Assembly (NCBI GenBank): GCA_025462785.1
Contig: JAOAPG010000130.1
Coordinates: 1 to 42,061, forward strand
Source of the DNA: Acidobacteriaceae bacterium
GTDB taxonomy: Bacteria; Acidobacteriota; Terriglobia; Terriglobales; Acidobacteriaceae
Reading direction: 5' to 3'
DNA length: 42,061 nucleotides
Of the stretch, positions 19,878 to 29,519 are shown in pieces. The notes beneath the pieces are model-generated. The model was not told where the DNA came from. It did not search any database and was given only the letters and a program-made list of their open reading frames with translations. Numbering within the stretch: position 1 is the stretch's first letter; each line of letters opens with the position of its first letter. The position numbers were made by a program, and so were the translations under genes.

Positions 19878-21320
19878 TCATTCTTCCGTAGCAAATTGCA
19901 ACGGAACTCTTTGTCGCGCTGTCCTGATGACAGCGCGATTTTTTTTGCTCTTTAGTTTCAGGGCTGCCACGTAGGTGCGCCGCGCAAAGTGATATACGCT
20001 GGAATCCGGATCAAACGAGCCCCGGATCAGTTCCTTAGCCAGCGACTCAATGCGGGCGCGTAGGAACTCAAAAGGGGCGCGCTGCCGGTAGTTGGTGAAG
20101 TACGCTTCGAGTTCCTCTTTGCTCTTGGCACGACCATTGTCCGCGTATTTCGCCACGTAAGGGGTGAAGTCCGGGTACAACCCCGTTTTGCTGAAACTGC
20201 CGTGCAGCGTGGTTTTCATGAAGTTTCCGATCAGCAGGTCATCGAAAATCTCCCAATGAATCGCGGTCATGAGCGAATGTCGCGGCACCTCAAACGTGAT
20301 TGCCCGGTGGAACTTGCGGCTAGAGAGTTCTACGATGTGGTCTTTTTTACCCACGCGAAAGTTCAAAAAATCAAAGTGGCCGCTGAGATGTTCGATTGCC
20401 CGGAAGTAGCGCGTAATCTTCTGTACGTCCACAGCATCAAGCTGCTCTTCCCAATCATCGCCAAACTCGGCCGGTGAACGGATACTGCGGGACCGCTCCG
20501 GTGGTGCGAGCGAAACGTAAGTGTCATTCGCGCAATCGTAACGGATGAAGGCCGGCAGCAGCTCGGAGGTTTTTGAGTCAAAACCGAAGGGATAATCGGA
20601 AAGTTTCGTCGTATACTCCTCGGCCCAGACGCTGTCCTCCCGCTGATAGCGGTGCATTGAGCTGAACGGGATGAAGTAGCGTGTAGGGAACATTGCGAGC
20701 TGAAACGCGATCTGCTTGCCCACAGGGAGTTTCTTCGCCGCCGGCGGAGGTATTCGTTGCCCCTGCTCGTCGAAGCAGTTGATCATGTCGGCATCACCGA
20801 ACCCCGACAAGTGCAGAAGAAATGATGTCTTGTACTGGGTGATAGTATTGCGTACGAACGGGCCCCAGCCGCGGTCGCTGGTGTCATTTAAATCGGCCAG
20901 CAGCCGGCCATTGACATCGATCAGCAGAATGCCGTCCTGATAATAGTCGGCAATACAAAGTACGCGGATGCGGTCCGAAAGTTTGTACCAAGTTCGATCC
21001 TGCATTACCTGGACTCTGTAGCCTTCTTGCTTGAGGTCGGCAGCAATCCGTCCACCTACGTGGTTCGGGAGCAGAATGGTTTTGTCGCGCAGCATTGGGA
21101 GAGAGTCACGGCTTAGGTGGTCAGGGTGCCCGTGAGAAATCCAGGCATACTGCGCCTTCGCGATCGATTGCAGTTGCTCCTCCGGGATTTCATGGGAGAA
21201 AATCCAACTGCCGAAGTAAGCGCTTCCTGCGATCCACGGGTCGGTAATTAACACGGGAACTTGATCATGGCAGATGAGGGTTGCGTTTCCAATGGTTTCG
21301 AAACCGATTTCCATTCTCAA
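19878..21320 (-). CDS. MBL-fold hydrolase (UlaG / CMP-Neu5Ac hydroxylase-like)
   Basis: 480 aa; LITDPWIAGSAYFGSWIFSH, YAWISHGHPDHLSRDSLPML, RVLCIADYYQDGILLIDVNGRLLADLND. Confidence 0.75.
   Translation of the reverse strand: MRMEIGFETIGNATLICHDQVPVLITDPWIAGSAYFGSWIFSHEIPEEQLQSIAKAQYAWISHGHPDHLSRDSLPMLRDKTILLPNHVGGRIAADLKQEGYRVQVMQDRTWYKLSDRIRVLCIADYYQDGILLIDVNGRLLADLNDTSDRGWGPFVRNTITQYKTSFLLHLSGFGDADMINCFDEQGQRIPPPAAKKLPVGKQIAFQLAMFPTRYFIPFSSMHRYQREDSVWAEEYTTKLSDYPFGFDSKTSELLPAFIRYDCANDTYVSLAPPERSRSIRSPAEFGDDWEEQLDAVDVQKITRYFRAIEHLSGHFDFLNFRVGKKDHIVELSSRKFHRAITFEVPRHSLMTAIHWEIFDDLLIGNFMKTTLHGSFSKTGLYPDFTPYVAKYADNGRAKSKEELEAYFTNYRQRAPFEFLRARIESLAKELIRGSFDPDSSVYHFARRTYVAALKLKSKKNRAVIRTARQRVPLQFATEE
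19914..19946 (+). terminator. Intrinsic terminator of the GH gene
   Basis: Perfect 10-bp stem tcgcgctgtc-ctgat-gacagcgcga followed by T8; lies inside the convergent MBL coding sequence. Confidence 0.85.
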
Positions 21321-21473
21321 TTTACCTTTTTGGCTGGTGCGCGGGTCGAATGGCCAATGATTACTGAGGCCAGCAGAACTCGCGCGTTTGAATCTGGCTT
21401 AGCTTTGGATTGGCAGCAAACAACCAGTGTCTTCAGAATGCCGCAAAACATGAGAGAGGAGGGCATGCCGGCA

Positions 21474-23015
21474 TTATTGGCACGACGCGAACTTAAAAGA
21501 AGCAATCCGTGTGTGCCAGTTGTTGGTTCCGTTGCTGACTAGGTACTCATTTGTGTACCAGAAGGTGCAGTCGTCTGTGGGATCAACAAACATGCTCGTA
21601 TAGTCGCCCCAGCGATTGCTGTTTGTCTGTGAACCATTGCCCTGGATAATTGTCTTTTCGGCCTCCATCGTTCCCAACGTGTCGGAAGGTACCCGTCCGG
21701 TATTGCAAATGGCCGGATGCATCGAGGAACTGGAGACGCTGTAGCCCACGGCGATATCGCCCAGCTTGTCCATTGCTATGCTGCCCATCCAGCGATAATT
21801 CGAGTCTGGACGAAATGTACCTTGCTGATACACAAACGGAGCGGAACCAGGACTGCGAATCTCGTACCAGCGAATAGCAGAGGGAGACCCCACGGAGTGG
21901 GTGACCACAATGGATTCATGCCCGTCACTGAAATGGCGGTAAGCCAAGCGGTACATCAGCCGGTCGCCAAGCGAATCAAGTTTCTGTTGCGTGGTGGATT
22001 GCGGGATGCAGACTCCTCCCGCACAAGCCTCCGAAAATCCCGCTACAGAGATGTTGGCGGGCCCGGTAAGGGTCGAATTCGAGGGCGTAGCGAAGTCGAC
22101 ATGGAACTTCCAGACGCCGAGCGAATTGGATCCAAAGTTCATGAAGTAATTGGGCGAGCCGCTGGGAGGAGCGATGCTGCCGTCTAAGTCGGACGGCAAC
22201 GGGTTGAGGTACTGCGACGGAAACTGAAAGCAGACCGCGATCGCCGCTAACCCGCTCAACATATTGCCCCTCTGGAGAGCACATGCATAGGCGTATAGGA
22301 ACGCGCCCGTGTTCGGATCCTGTTCATTATTAGATAAGTAATATGCGTCAGGCCACACACCCAGCTTGGGGTAATCAGGAAATTCGTTCGGCAGTTGAAA
22401 GGAGTAACGGTAGTACCCGCCGGTTGCGTCCGAGGTTTTAGATACCGCGACGCATTGATACCACGGGCCGCTGGAAGAAGCGGCAGCATGACGACTAATA
22501 ATCCAGCGATTGGCCGGTTTGTCGTACTCAATCGTACCGTCCCCCGGGTTGGTCGTTGCGCATGGACCGCTGAAGCCCTTAAACACGCTGTTCCCCGCGG
22601 CTGGACCGTATAGCAGCGTACCCGTTTTTGAATAGACGGCAAACCTGGCGTTAACCCATTCGACGATTTGCGTCGTGCCGACGGCGGCGTTTGGGTCAGG
22701 CACAGACCAGACGCCGTTGTCAGCGATCCCCTCAAAGTTAGCTCCCGAGGTCGTACTTACTGCCGCCGTGGCGCTTGTCTGCACTACAGTATCCCGCCCA
22801 TTCGATCTTGGGGGCCCACCGTGATGTTCGCGAATGGGAAACGGAGGGCCAGCGTCGCGGAGCGGCGGGATGTGTGATAACGACGGAAGATCATCGTGCT
22901 CGACCTCGTAGATGACGATTGGCTCAGAAGAATTCTGGGCCGAGAAATATGCGCCTGCCAAAAAAAATACAATCAGCGCGGCTAGCCTTACAACTTTCTC
23001 GATCATGACTTCCAC
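21474..23015 (-). CDS. Secreted protein of unknown function
   Basis: 513 aa; signal peptide; GVWSVPDPNAAVGTTQIVEWVNARFAVYSKTGTLLYGP. Confidence 0.65.
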   Translation of the reverse strand: MEVMIEKVVRLAALIVFFLAGAYFSAQNSSEPIVIYEVEHDDLPSLSHIPPLRDAGPPFPIREHHGGPPRSNGRDTVVQTSATAAVSTTSGANFEGIADNGVWSVPDPNAAVGTTQIVEWVNARFAVYSKTGTLLYGPAAGNSVFKGFSGPCATTNPGDGTIEYDKPANRWIISRHAAASSSGPWYQCVAVSKTSDATGGYYRYSFQLPNEFPDYPKLGVWPDAYYLSNNEQDPNTGAFLYAYACALQRGNMLSGLAAIAVCFQFPSQYLNPLPSDLDGSIAPPSGSPNYFMNFGSNSLGVWKFHVDFATPSNSTLTGPANISVAGFSEACAGGVCIPQSTTQQKLDSLGDRLMYRLAYRHFSDGHESIVVTHSVGSPSAIRWYEIRSPGSAPFVYQQGTFRPDSNYRWMGSIAMDKLGDIAVGYSVSSSSMHPAICNTGRVPSDTLGTMEAEKTIIQGNGSQTNSNRWGDYTSMFVDPTDDCTFWYTNEYLVSNGTNNWHTRIASFKFASCQ

Positions 23016-23111
23016 ACTCCTGGTTTTGGTTCTTAAAGAGAGTTCCGCGATGCGTTTGTAGGATGCATTTATGTACGTGTTGCTGGATGTGCTTCATATG
23101 CCAATCAATGC

Positions 23112-24167
23112 TTAATGTGTTGGGGTCAGCAGAAAAGCGTGTGTCGGTCCGGCATGAGGCGGCTCGTCAGGGTCCGCCACGTGGGCCAGATCCGCTCCAA
23201 CCAGGCCGATGGCGACGATCTGTCCGCGATCGTTAACGCCCATCCCTCGTATTAGGACCACTTGGTTCGGCGGAATCAGCGTGTTCAGGTCCTGCATTCC
23301 TGTCGTGCTCGACCACACAAAGGCGCGCGGGCCGAGGTTTGTAGTAGCAACTCCGACCACTTGTCCCGAATTGCTGACATCCAGGGCCTCGCTGAAATTG
23401 CCGCTGGGGAGCGTGCCCAGGAATTGCATCGTGCCATTCGCCCAGAGAAACGCGTGCGTGCTTGCAGCGTTTGAGGAAGAACCCACAACCTGACCGGAGT
23501 TGCTGATTTTAAGTGCGCGACTCTCGGAATCGCCGGCAAGAGCGCCCAAATTCTGCATGCCGGATGCCGCCGACCACAAGAATGCGCGCCTGCCCGAAGG
23601 GGAGTCCGAGATACCCACAACCTGACCGGCGTTGTTGATGCCGTACGCCTCGCTGAAACCACCTCCAGGCAGGGTACCGAGATTGCGGATGCCCGCAGTC
23701 TGGATCCAAAGAACTGCGTGATGTCCGCCCGTGCCCCCGGAATACCCGGCTACTTGACCGGGGTCGTTGATGGCGTAAGCCACACTGCTGCTGTCGCCGG
23801 GGAGGGTGCCGAGGTCTTTCATGTTCCCATTCCAGAGGAAAGCGTGCACACTCGTGGCGGTGTTGGCTTGTCCAACTACCTGCCCGGCATGGTTGACGGA
23901 AAACGCAGCGCTGTAATCACCACCTGGGAGGAATCCGAGACTCTGGATCCTCCCATTCGTCCACAAAACCGCCTGGTTTTCATCTTGTGGAACGCCGGAG
24001 ACGCCTGCTCCTTGCGCGTTGAAGTTAACGCTGCGAACGATGCTGCTCCCTTCGGATAGGGAACCCAGGTCGCTAAGCGAGTATGTGACGGTCTGCGCAT
24101 AGAGCGGCTGCGCGATCCACACGGCGATTGAACAGAACGGGATGAGTATCGTGACAGGCATATTCAT
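23112..24167 (-). CDS. HAF-repeat extracellular protein
   Basis: 351 aa; repeated INxxGQVVGxS...HAFLWxxxxxMQxLGTLPGGxxSxAxxI units. Confidence 0.85.
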   Translation of the reverse strand: MNMPVTILIPFCSIAVWIAQPLYAQTVTYSLSDLGSLSEGSSIVRSVNFNAQGAGVSGVPQDENQAVLWTNGRIQSLGFLPGGDYSAAFSVNHAGQVVGQANTATSVHAFLWNGNMKDLGTLPGDSSSVAYAINDPGQVAGYSGGTGGHHAVLWIQTAGIRNLGTLPGGGFSEAYGINNAGQVVGISDSPSGRRAFLWSAASGMQNLGALAGDSESRALKISNSGQVVGSSSNAASTHAFLWANGTMQFLGTLPSGNFSEALDVSNSGQVVGVATTNLGPRAFVWSSTTGMQDLNTLIPPNQVVLIRGMGVNDRGQIVAIGLVGADLAHVADPDEPPHAGPTHAFLLTPTH

Positions 24168-24201
24168 TGTGAGCTCCTGTACCTCTATGGACTTGCGGCG
24201 A

Positions 24202-25692
24202 TTAGCCGATGTGCACGATCGCGGCTACCGAGGGCCTGCCATTGTTCAATATGAACACCATGTAATAACCGGGAGGAGCGATGTTCGCGTTAGCCGGAGC
24301 AGTAACATTGAGTCCAGCAGCGCCCGTAGCGCTCGTTCCGGGCGTGAAGGTCAGACGCATAAAGCGCTGTTGCATGTTGAAGGAGTGAGTGACGGAACTG
24401 AGTCCGATCCAACTGACCTGCGTGATTGCAGGGGCGTCGGGCGTTGCAATGAAAAACTTCTGTCCGTACGTTACTGTGCTCGGTGCTGCGGCGATCGTCG
24501 GCCGGGTGCCTTGGAACAAGTACGGAGGTGAGTAGACCTCCGCAGTGGTAGCTGACACCTCACCGCCGGCAGAGAGCACCCTGGCGTCCGGCAACAAGAC
24601 GGCAGTGGAATGGTAGCCGCGATACACGGTGAGACTGGCTACAACTGTCCACCTGCCCATCGCCGGGTCCCAAATTTCCGCCGGTAAAACCGGAAGGGAA
24701 CTGTTGTCGAAACCAGTTCCGCTGCTCCCGCCAGTTACCAGGACCTTGCCGTCGGCCAGAATAGTTGCGTTGTGCTGCCGGCGTGGGTAATTCATCGACC
24801 CGGTGTACTGCCAATGCGGGCTTGACTGATTGAGGTCAATAACCTCAGCGGTCTTGGTCGGCGGATTGTGTCCGCCGGCGATGAGAACTTTGCCCACGTC
24901 GTACATCACAGCCGGGCCGTAATCGCGACTGCTGCCGAAATTCGTTTGTGCTACGAACGCCCATGAGCCGGTGCCTGCGGTGTTCAGATATTTCGTCTGC
25001 GCATATGGACCGGCGAGAAATACGCGGCCATTAGGCGCAAGCATCATGCGTGGATACACGGGTAAAACCACTTCAGCAGTGGTCAAATCCCGCCATGCTC
25101 CGGTCGCCTGCTGCCATATCTCTGGCAGCGGATCATTGCCTGTTGTCGAATCAATCTGGCCGGAGATGACCAGGACGTCACCGTTCGCCAAAGTAACGTT
25201 GGTCGGATACCAGCGGCCCGCATTCATGTTCGATAGCTCCGTCCAGGCATTAGCAACCGGGTCGAAGATAGCCGCGTTCCGTACGCCACACCCAGAGCCG
25301 CAGCCGCCAAGGCCACCAGCCCAGAGAATAGTGCCGTTGGGGAGAAAGGAGTGACCACCGCAAAAGATGTTGAAGCTGGCGGGTGTCGCAGGAGTAATCG
25401 CAGCAGTCGCAGGGTTCCAGAACTGGGGAATGTCTCCCAGTGAAAACGACGCGGAAAACAGTACCTGCCCCGTCTTCGGCAGGAAATGCAAATGAACTCC
25501 CTTGTAAGGCCAGCTTTGCTGTGCTGAGAACTGTCCAGTCACAGAAGCCTGACCCTGCACAACGCAGCTGCAGGCGATGAGGAGCACGGCAACAATAATC
25601 GCCGACATCACATTGGCGCTGACGCAGCGGATGAACTGTTTTGTCGAGCTGGCTTTCCTTTGTTGCTGCATTTTGCTTGAAGAGGGCCACAT
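24202..25692 (-). CDS. Kelch / galactose oxidase-like radical copper oxidase, secreted
   Basis: 496 aa; aligns by eye with galactose oxidase active-site segments: FCGGHSFLPNG (Cys), AGRWYPT (Tyr), RGYHSTAVLLPDARV (Tyr-His), VTHSFNMQQRFMRL (His); DUF1929-type C-terminus. Confidence 0.85.
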   Translation of the reverse strand: MWPSSSKMQQQRKASSTKQFIRCVSANVMSAIIVAVLLIACSCVVQGQASVTGQFSAQQSWPYKGVHLHFLPKTGQVLFSASFSLGDIPQFWNPATAAITPATPASFNIFCGGHSFLPNGTILWAGGLGGCGSGCGVRNAAIFDPVANAWTELSNMNAGRWYPTNVTLANGDVLVISGQIDSTTGNDPLPEIWQQATGAWRDLTTAEVVLPVYPRMMLAPNGRVFLAGPYAQTKYLNTAGTGSWAFVAQTNFGSSRDYGPAVMYDVGKVLIAGGHNPPTKTAEVIDLNQSSPHWQYTGSMNYPRRQHNATILADGKVLVTGGSSGTGFDNSSLPVLPAEIWDPAMGRWTVVASLTVYRGYHSTAVLLPDARVLSAGGEVSATTAEVYSPPYLFQGTRPTIAAAPSTVTYGQKFFIATPDAPAITQVSWIGLSSVTHSFNMQQRFMRLTFTPGTSATGAAGLNVTAPANANIAPPGYYMVFILNNGRPSVAAIVHIG

Positions 25693-25813
25693 GGGAACAC
25701 CATTCCCTTGGAGGTAAAGATAGCGATGGCAATCAGAGTTTGATCAGCCGCCGTTAGTTCGTGCAGGCGCTTGATCTCGGCACAACAAATTCGGTCAGGT
25801 CCACAATCGTTTC

Positions 25814-25999
25814 TCATTGGACAGTGAGCGTGATGGTGGTGGCATGCCCCGGAGTGCCGGAGCTTGAAGTTGCGTCGATGATGATCTCGTAGGTCCCGGC
25901 AGCCGCGGTCACTCCGTTTCTGCCTGCCCCCTCGTTCCCGCCGCAGGACGTGAACAGAAACACTATGACACACAGGAAAATATGGCTCGCAAGGAACAC
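25814..25999 (-). CDS. Very short lipoprotein-like ORF, possibly the remnant of an Ig/BACON-domain protein
   Basis: 61 aa; LFTSCGG lipobox and GTYEIIIDATSSSGTPGHATTITLTVQ terminal beta-strand motif. Confidence 0.4.
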   Translation of the reverse strand: MFLASHIFLCVIVFLFTSCGGNEGAGRNGVTAAAGTYEIIIDATSSSGTPGHATTITLTVQ

Positions 26000-26040
26000 G
26001 ATCGTCGACTTGCGATTACATCTCCTGCTGGTCGCGCCAG

Positions 26041-27042
26041 CTCACAGGCCCGCCATGGGGAGCAGCGCAGCATAAGATTCGGGCCCATTTCGAAGCAATG
26101 CTGTCGAAGTAGTTGAAACCGTGAGGGTCGAGCTGAGTACGTTGCTGTCGGGCACGGGCGCGGAAGGGGCAAACGAACAGGAGAGCGCGCGAGAAAGGAA
26201 CTGCGCAGATCGAGGTCCGTAAACCCGTTGCTGCTGGAAATCCCCCAGCTGCCTTCGGTGCACCACAGCGGTTTGTTCGGACCGTGCGCCGCCATGACGG
26301 CTCGGACGCTGTTCAGCAAACTCACGACATCCTCCGCCACAGGAAAAACTTCGGGCGTGTCCTGATGTCCAAGGTAGGGTGAATGGCAATAATATCGGCA
26401 GACGCCCCGCCGCCAGCGCTGAGATAACCGTCCAACCAGGTGGCCGCCGCGGTCGGGGCGAATGGAGATGGGGTTAGGATGCGTGCATTCGGATTGACAC
26501 TAAGAATAATGTTCCTGGCATCCTGCGCCATTCGCACTAGTTGAGCGTCAGTACCCCCCGAGAACCCCGGGCCGTCGGGTTCATTCCATATCTCCCAATA
26601 TTCAATATTGAATCCTGCTGCCGACGTGACTCGTAATTGCTGTTACGAAACTCTTAAACGCCTGGTCCGTGCCGCTACCGTCCGGGTTAACATCATCCGG
26701 GGGATAACAGGAACCGGGAGCAATTGCGCAAGTGGTGTCATTCGGGTTGGAAGATGCCCAGGCTGGCGTATGCCCAAACGTATAAACGACATCCGCGATC
26801 CCGTTCGAATTTGCTGTCGCCAGCCAGCTATCCAACATGCTGAAATCGCAGGTAGAAATGGACGAGCACAGTTGGAACCAATTCGTGTGTGTATCCCATA
26901 GCCGCAGGCTGGAGAAAGAGGCGGCAGGCCACTCATTCGTGGAGTGAGCGTGCATCCCAAAGAAACTCGGCGCCACCGTGACCTGCGCGGGGAGACTGGC
27001 TGAAGCGCAGAGCAGCAGAAGTACCGCCCGGAGGTTTTTCAT
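26041..27042 (-). pseudogene. Frameshifted GH-A clan glycoside hydrolase-like gene
   Basis: MKNLRAVLLLLCASASLPAQVTVAPSFFGMHAHS...RIQY* then in another frame YWEIWNEPDGPGFSGG...IIAIHP then back to YLGHQDTPEVFPVAEDVVSLL...LWCTEGSWGISS. Confidence 0.75.
26597..26610 (+). repeat. 7-bp tandem duplication (caatatt x2) causing a frameshift
   Basis: CAATATTCAATATT; removing one unit restores ...SRIQYWEIWNEPDG. Confidence 0.8.
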
Positions 27043-27120
27043 CGTGGATCCAGGACAGATTTGAGGCCCTAACACGCGGCAAACTGGGGCGAAGGTTGTA
27101 TTTTTTAGAAGCGCGACAAA

Positions 27121-28029
27121 TCACGCAGACTGCAATTCGCGTTGCACCGTCAAGTACCCCAATCTCGCAAGAACGTAGCCTGCATACCGATCGATGAGAT
27201 CGAGCTGTTCGGGGGGCAGCTTGCCGCGCCAGCCGCCGGTCTCGCCTTTGTACACGAAGCGGCCTTCTTCTCGCGAACTCTTGAACGGATGCTTTACAAC
27301 CCGGATGCCCGAGGCGTGAAGGCGATCCTCCTTCGTCCGCATGGCTTGCAGTGAATTGTTCTGAATGGCGCCACGTATTACCCCACCGTCAACGGGAACC
27401 GCGAGGAAATGCAGCACTTGGGTCAGCACCTCTTCCGTGTTGTGGCGTAGATCTTCATAACGCACTAGCATGAATTGATCTGTTTTTGCCAGATCGGAGT
27501 CGAGGTACGAGAGCACATGCCCGGGCCACGACCCGTGCCGCTTGCGGCCGGTCATGAGGCGAAAGAGGTAGTCGTCGAACGTCCTTGAGCCCACTCCCAT
27601 GTGCCACTCGCGTCGAAAATGCGAAATAGCAACGTCGCGAACATCGCGCACAAGGTATATGACTTTGTGATAGGCGCCACGATAAGTCTCATGCGTGCCG
27701 ATGAACCTGCCCCCGCCCGGCAGGATGCCAGGGGCGTAAAAGTGTTCCCCAACAATACGAGAACCGGCATTGACGTTGCCGAACTCGGCAGGGTCACCCG
27801 TCAGGATCTCGTAAAGCATGAAGCGAAACCATGTGCTGCCTGATTTCGGGTAGCAAGCCAGAAACACGTCCTCCGGCCTGAAGCCGTGATGACGAAGCCA
27901 AACGATGGGCTCCCGTATCCGCGTCTCCGTGATCCGGTAACGTATGCGCCGATTCCACGGCATTCTTTCTTGTTGTATGGGTTGTCGCAAGTTGAGGGGC
28001 ATAGGCGTGTTGCTCTGGTTGGGCCGCAT
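27121..28029 (-). CDS. PAPS-dependent sulfotransferase domain protein
   Basis: 302 aa; FLACYPKSGSTWFRFMLYEIL, VIYLVRDVRDVAISHF, MLVRYEDLRHN, FVYKGETGGWRGKLPPEQ. Confidence 0.88.
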   Translation of the reverse strand: MRPNQSNTPMPLNLRQPIQQERMPWNRRIRYRITETRIREPIVWLRHHGFRPEDVFLACYPKSGSTWFRFMLYEILTGDPAEFGNVNAGSRIVGEHFYAPGILPGGGRFIGTHETYRGAYHKVIYLVRDVRDVAISHFRREWHMGVGSRTFDDYLFRLMTGRKRHGSWPGHVLSYLDSDLAKTDQFMLVRYEDLRHNTEEVLTQVLHFLAVPVDGGVIRGAIQNNSLQAMRTKEDRLHASGIRVVKHPFKSSREEGRFVYKGETGGWRGKLPPEQLDLIDRYAGYVLARLGYLTVQRELQSA

Positions 28030-28120
28030 GGGGTCGTGTCCTCCTAACGGGAATTGCTGGTCGGGATGTAGGGATTAGCTTTGCAGTTGCCAGCTTCGGA
28101 TCGCTGTAACGCCCGGGCAA

Positions 28121-29443
28121 TCAGGCGATCGATTGTATCCCCGACCATTTCGCTGCATTTGCACTGTTTTCGATTCCGGGTCCAAGCGAGTGGTTAGGGG
28201 CAGTTGCCGCAAAACTGACAGGCAGTGCGGTCAGGCCGCGCAGACCCAAGTTTGGCCGCCATTGCAGCGGTATCGGAGCCAATGCCATCTCCGGAGCACA
28301 GCGCAGCAATGTTTCAAAAGCAATATGAGCCTCCAGGCGGGCCAATGGTGCCCCGAAGCAAAAGTGAGGTCCGCCCCCGAAGGCCAAGTGCTTGTTGCCG
28401 CTGCGAGTGATGTCGAGGCGGTCAGGTTGCGAAAATTGCTCAGGGTCGCGGTTGGCCGACCCCATAACCGCAATCACTGATTGTTCCTTCCCGATTCGCC
28501 TACCCCGAAGTTCTACATCATGGGGCGCCAGGCGGGTTGTGTGCTGACTGGGCGCTTCGTATCGGAGTAGTTCCTCCATTGCGGTAGGGATCAGCGGCGG
28601 CTCGCTTCGTAGTTTTTCGAGTTCTCCCGGGTTTTTGAGCAGGGAGAGCATACCGTTACCGATCAGGTTGGGCGTGGTTTCCTGGCCGCCCACCATGACC
28701 AGAATGCAGTTGGCGATAATGACTGCATCGTCGAGGTGCACTCCGTAAATGCCAGCGTTCAGGAGTGCGGTGATCACGTCCTGCCTCGGACGTGCCCGGT
28801 GCTCTTCCAGAGCGTTGCGGAAATAGGCAATCATTTCCTGCAGGCTTTTCAGCATCTTCGCGTCGCGATCAGGGTTGTGCTGAAAGTTACCCAGGATTTC
28901 GGCGAAGTCGGCAGACCACAACTTGAGCTGTTCATGGTCTTCGGGTGGGACCCCCATTAGTTCTGCGGTCACGATTGCGGGCAAGCGGTTGGCGAAATCA
29001 CCGAGGATATCCATGCTGCCGGCTGCTAACCGGGGCCGGAGCAGGTCATTCACAATGTCCTGAATGTGCTCGCGAAGGCGTTCCAGCAGGCGCGGTTTGA
29101 ACATGCCCGCGCAGACCCCGCGCAGACGCGTATGGTCCGGGGGATCCATGAAGAGCATCTGCAGGACCATGACATCAGCAATAGGCTTGATGGAATCTGC
29201 GCCCATTTGGATCAGCCGTTCCGGGCACGGTGCGCATTTAGCCGAGAAGTTTTGCAGCACGAACAATACGTCCGAATACTTGGTGACGACCCACGCATTC
29301 AGGAATGGATCCCAATGAACAGGATCCTCATCTTGCAACCGGTGATAAAGCGGGTAAGGATAGGCCAGAATGTCCGGATCGTACAAATGGTAGAGGCTGA
29401 GACTGGGATCAGTATTCAGTCCGGTGTAATTGGCAACGGTCAT
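28121..29443 (-). CDS. Cytochrome P450
   Basis: 440 aa; I-helix MVGGQETTPNLIGNG, ExxR-type EELLRYEAPSQHTTR, heme loop LAFGGGPHFCFGAPLARLEAHIAF. Confidence 0.95.
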   Translation of the reverse strand: MTVANYTGLNTDPSLSLYHLYDPDILAYPYPLYHRLQDEDPVHWDPFLNAWVVTKYSDVLFVLQNFSAKCAPCPERLIQMGADSIKPIADVMVLQMLFMDPPDHTRLRGVCAGMFKPRLLERLREHIQDIVNDLLRPRLAAGSMDILGDFANRLPAIVTAELMGVPPEDHEQLKLWSADFAEILGNFQHNPDRDAKMLKSLQEMIAYFRNALEEHRARPRQDVITALLNAGIYGVHLDDAVIIANCILVMVGGQETTPNLIGNGMLSLLKNPGELEKLRSEPPLIPTAMEELLRYEAPSQHTTRLAPHDVELRGRRIGKEQSVIAVMGSANRDPEQFSQPDRLDITRSGNKHLAFGGGPHFCFGAPLARLEAHIAFETLLRCAPEMALAPIPLQWRPNLGLRGLTALPVSFAATAPNHSLGPGIENSANAAKWSGIQSIA

Positions 29444-29519
29444 GTGCGGACCCCGCGAATTTGACGCGAATGTTGTTTGTGCGCTGGTTGCATTTGGCGC
29501 TTGCGAGTCTGGCTACCCG

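Noticed and set aside
23112-24167. DNA repeats suggestive of CRISPR
   Set aside because: The periodicity is protein-coding HAF repeats with degenerate DNA, not direct repeats with unique spacers.
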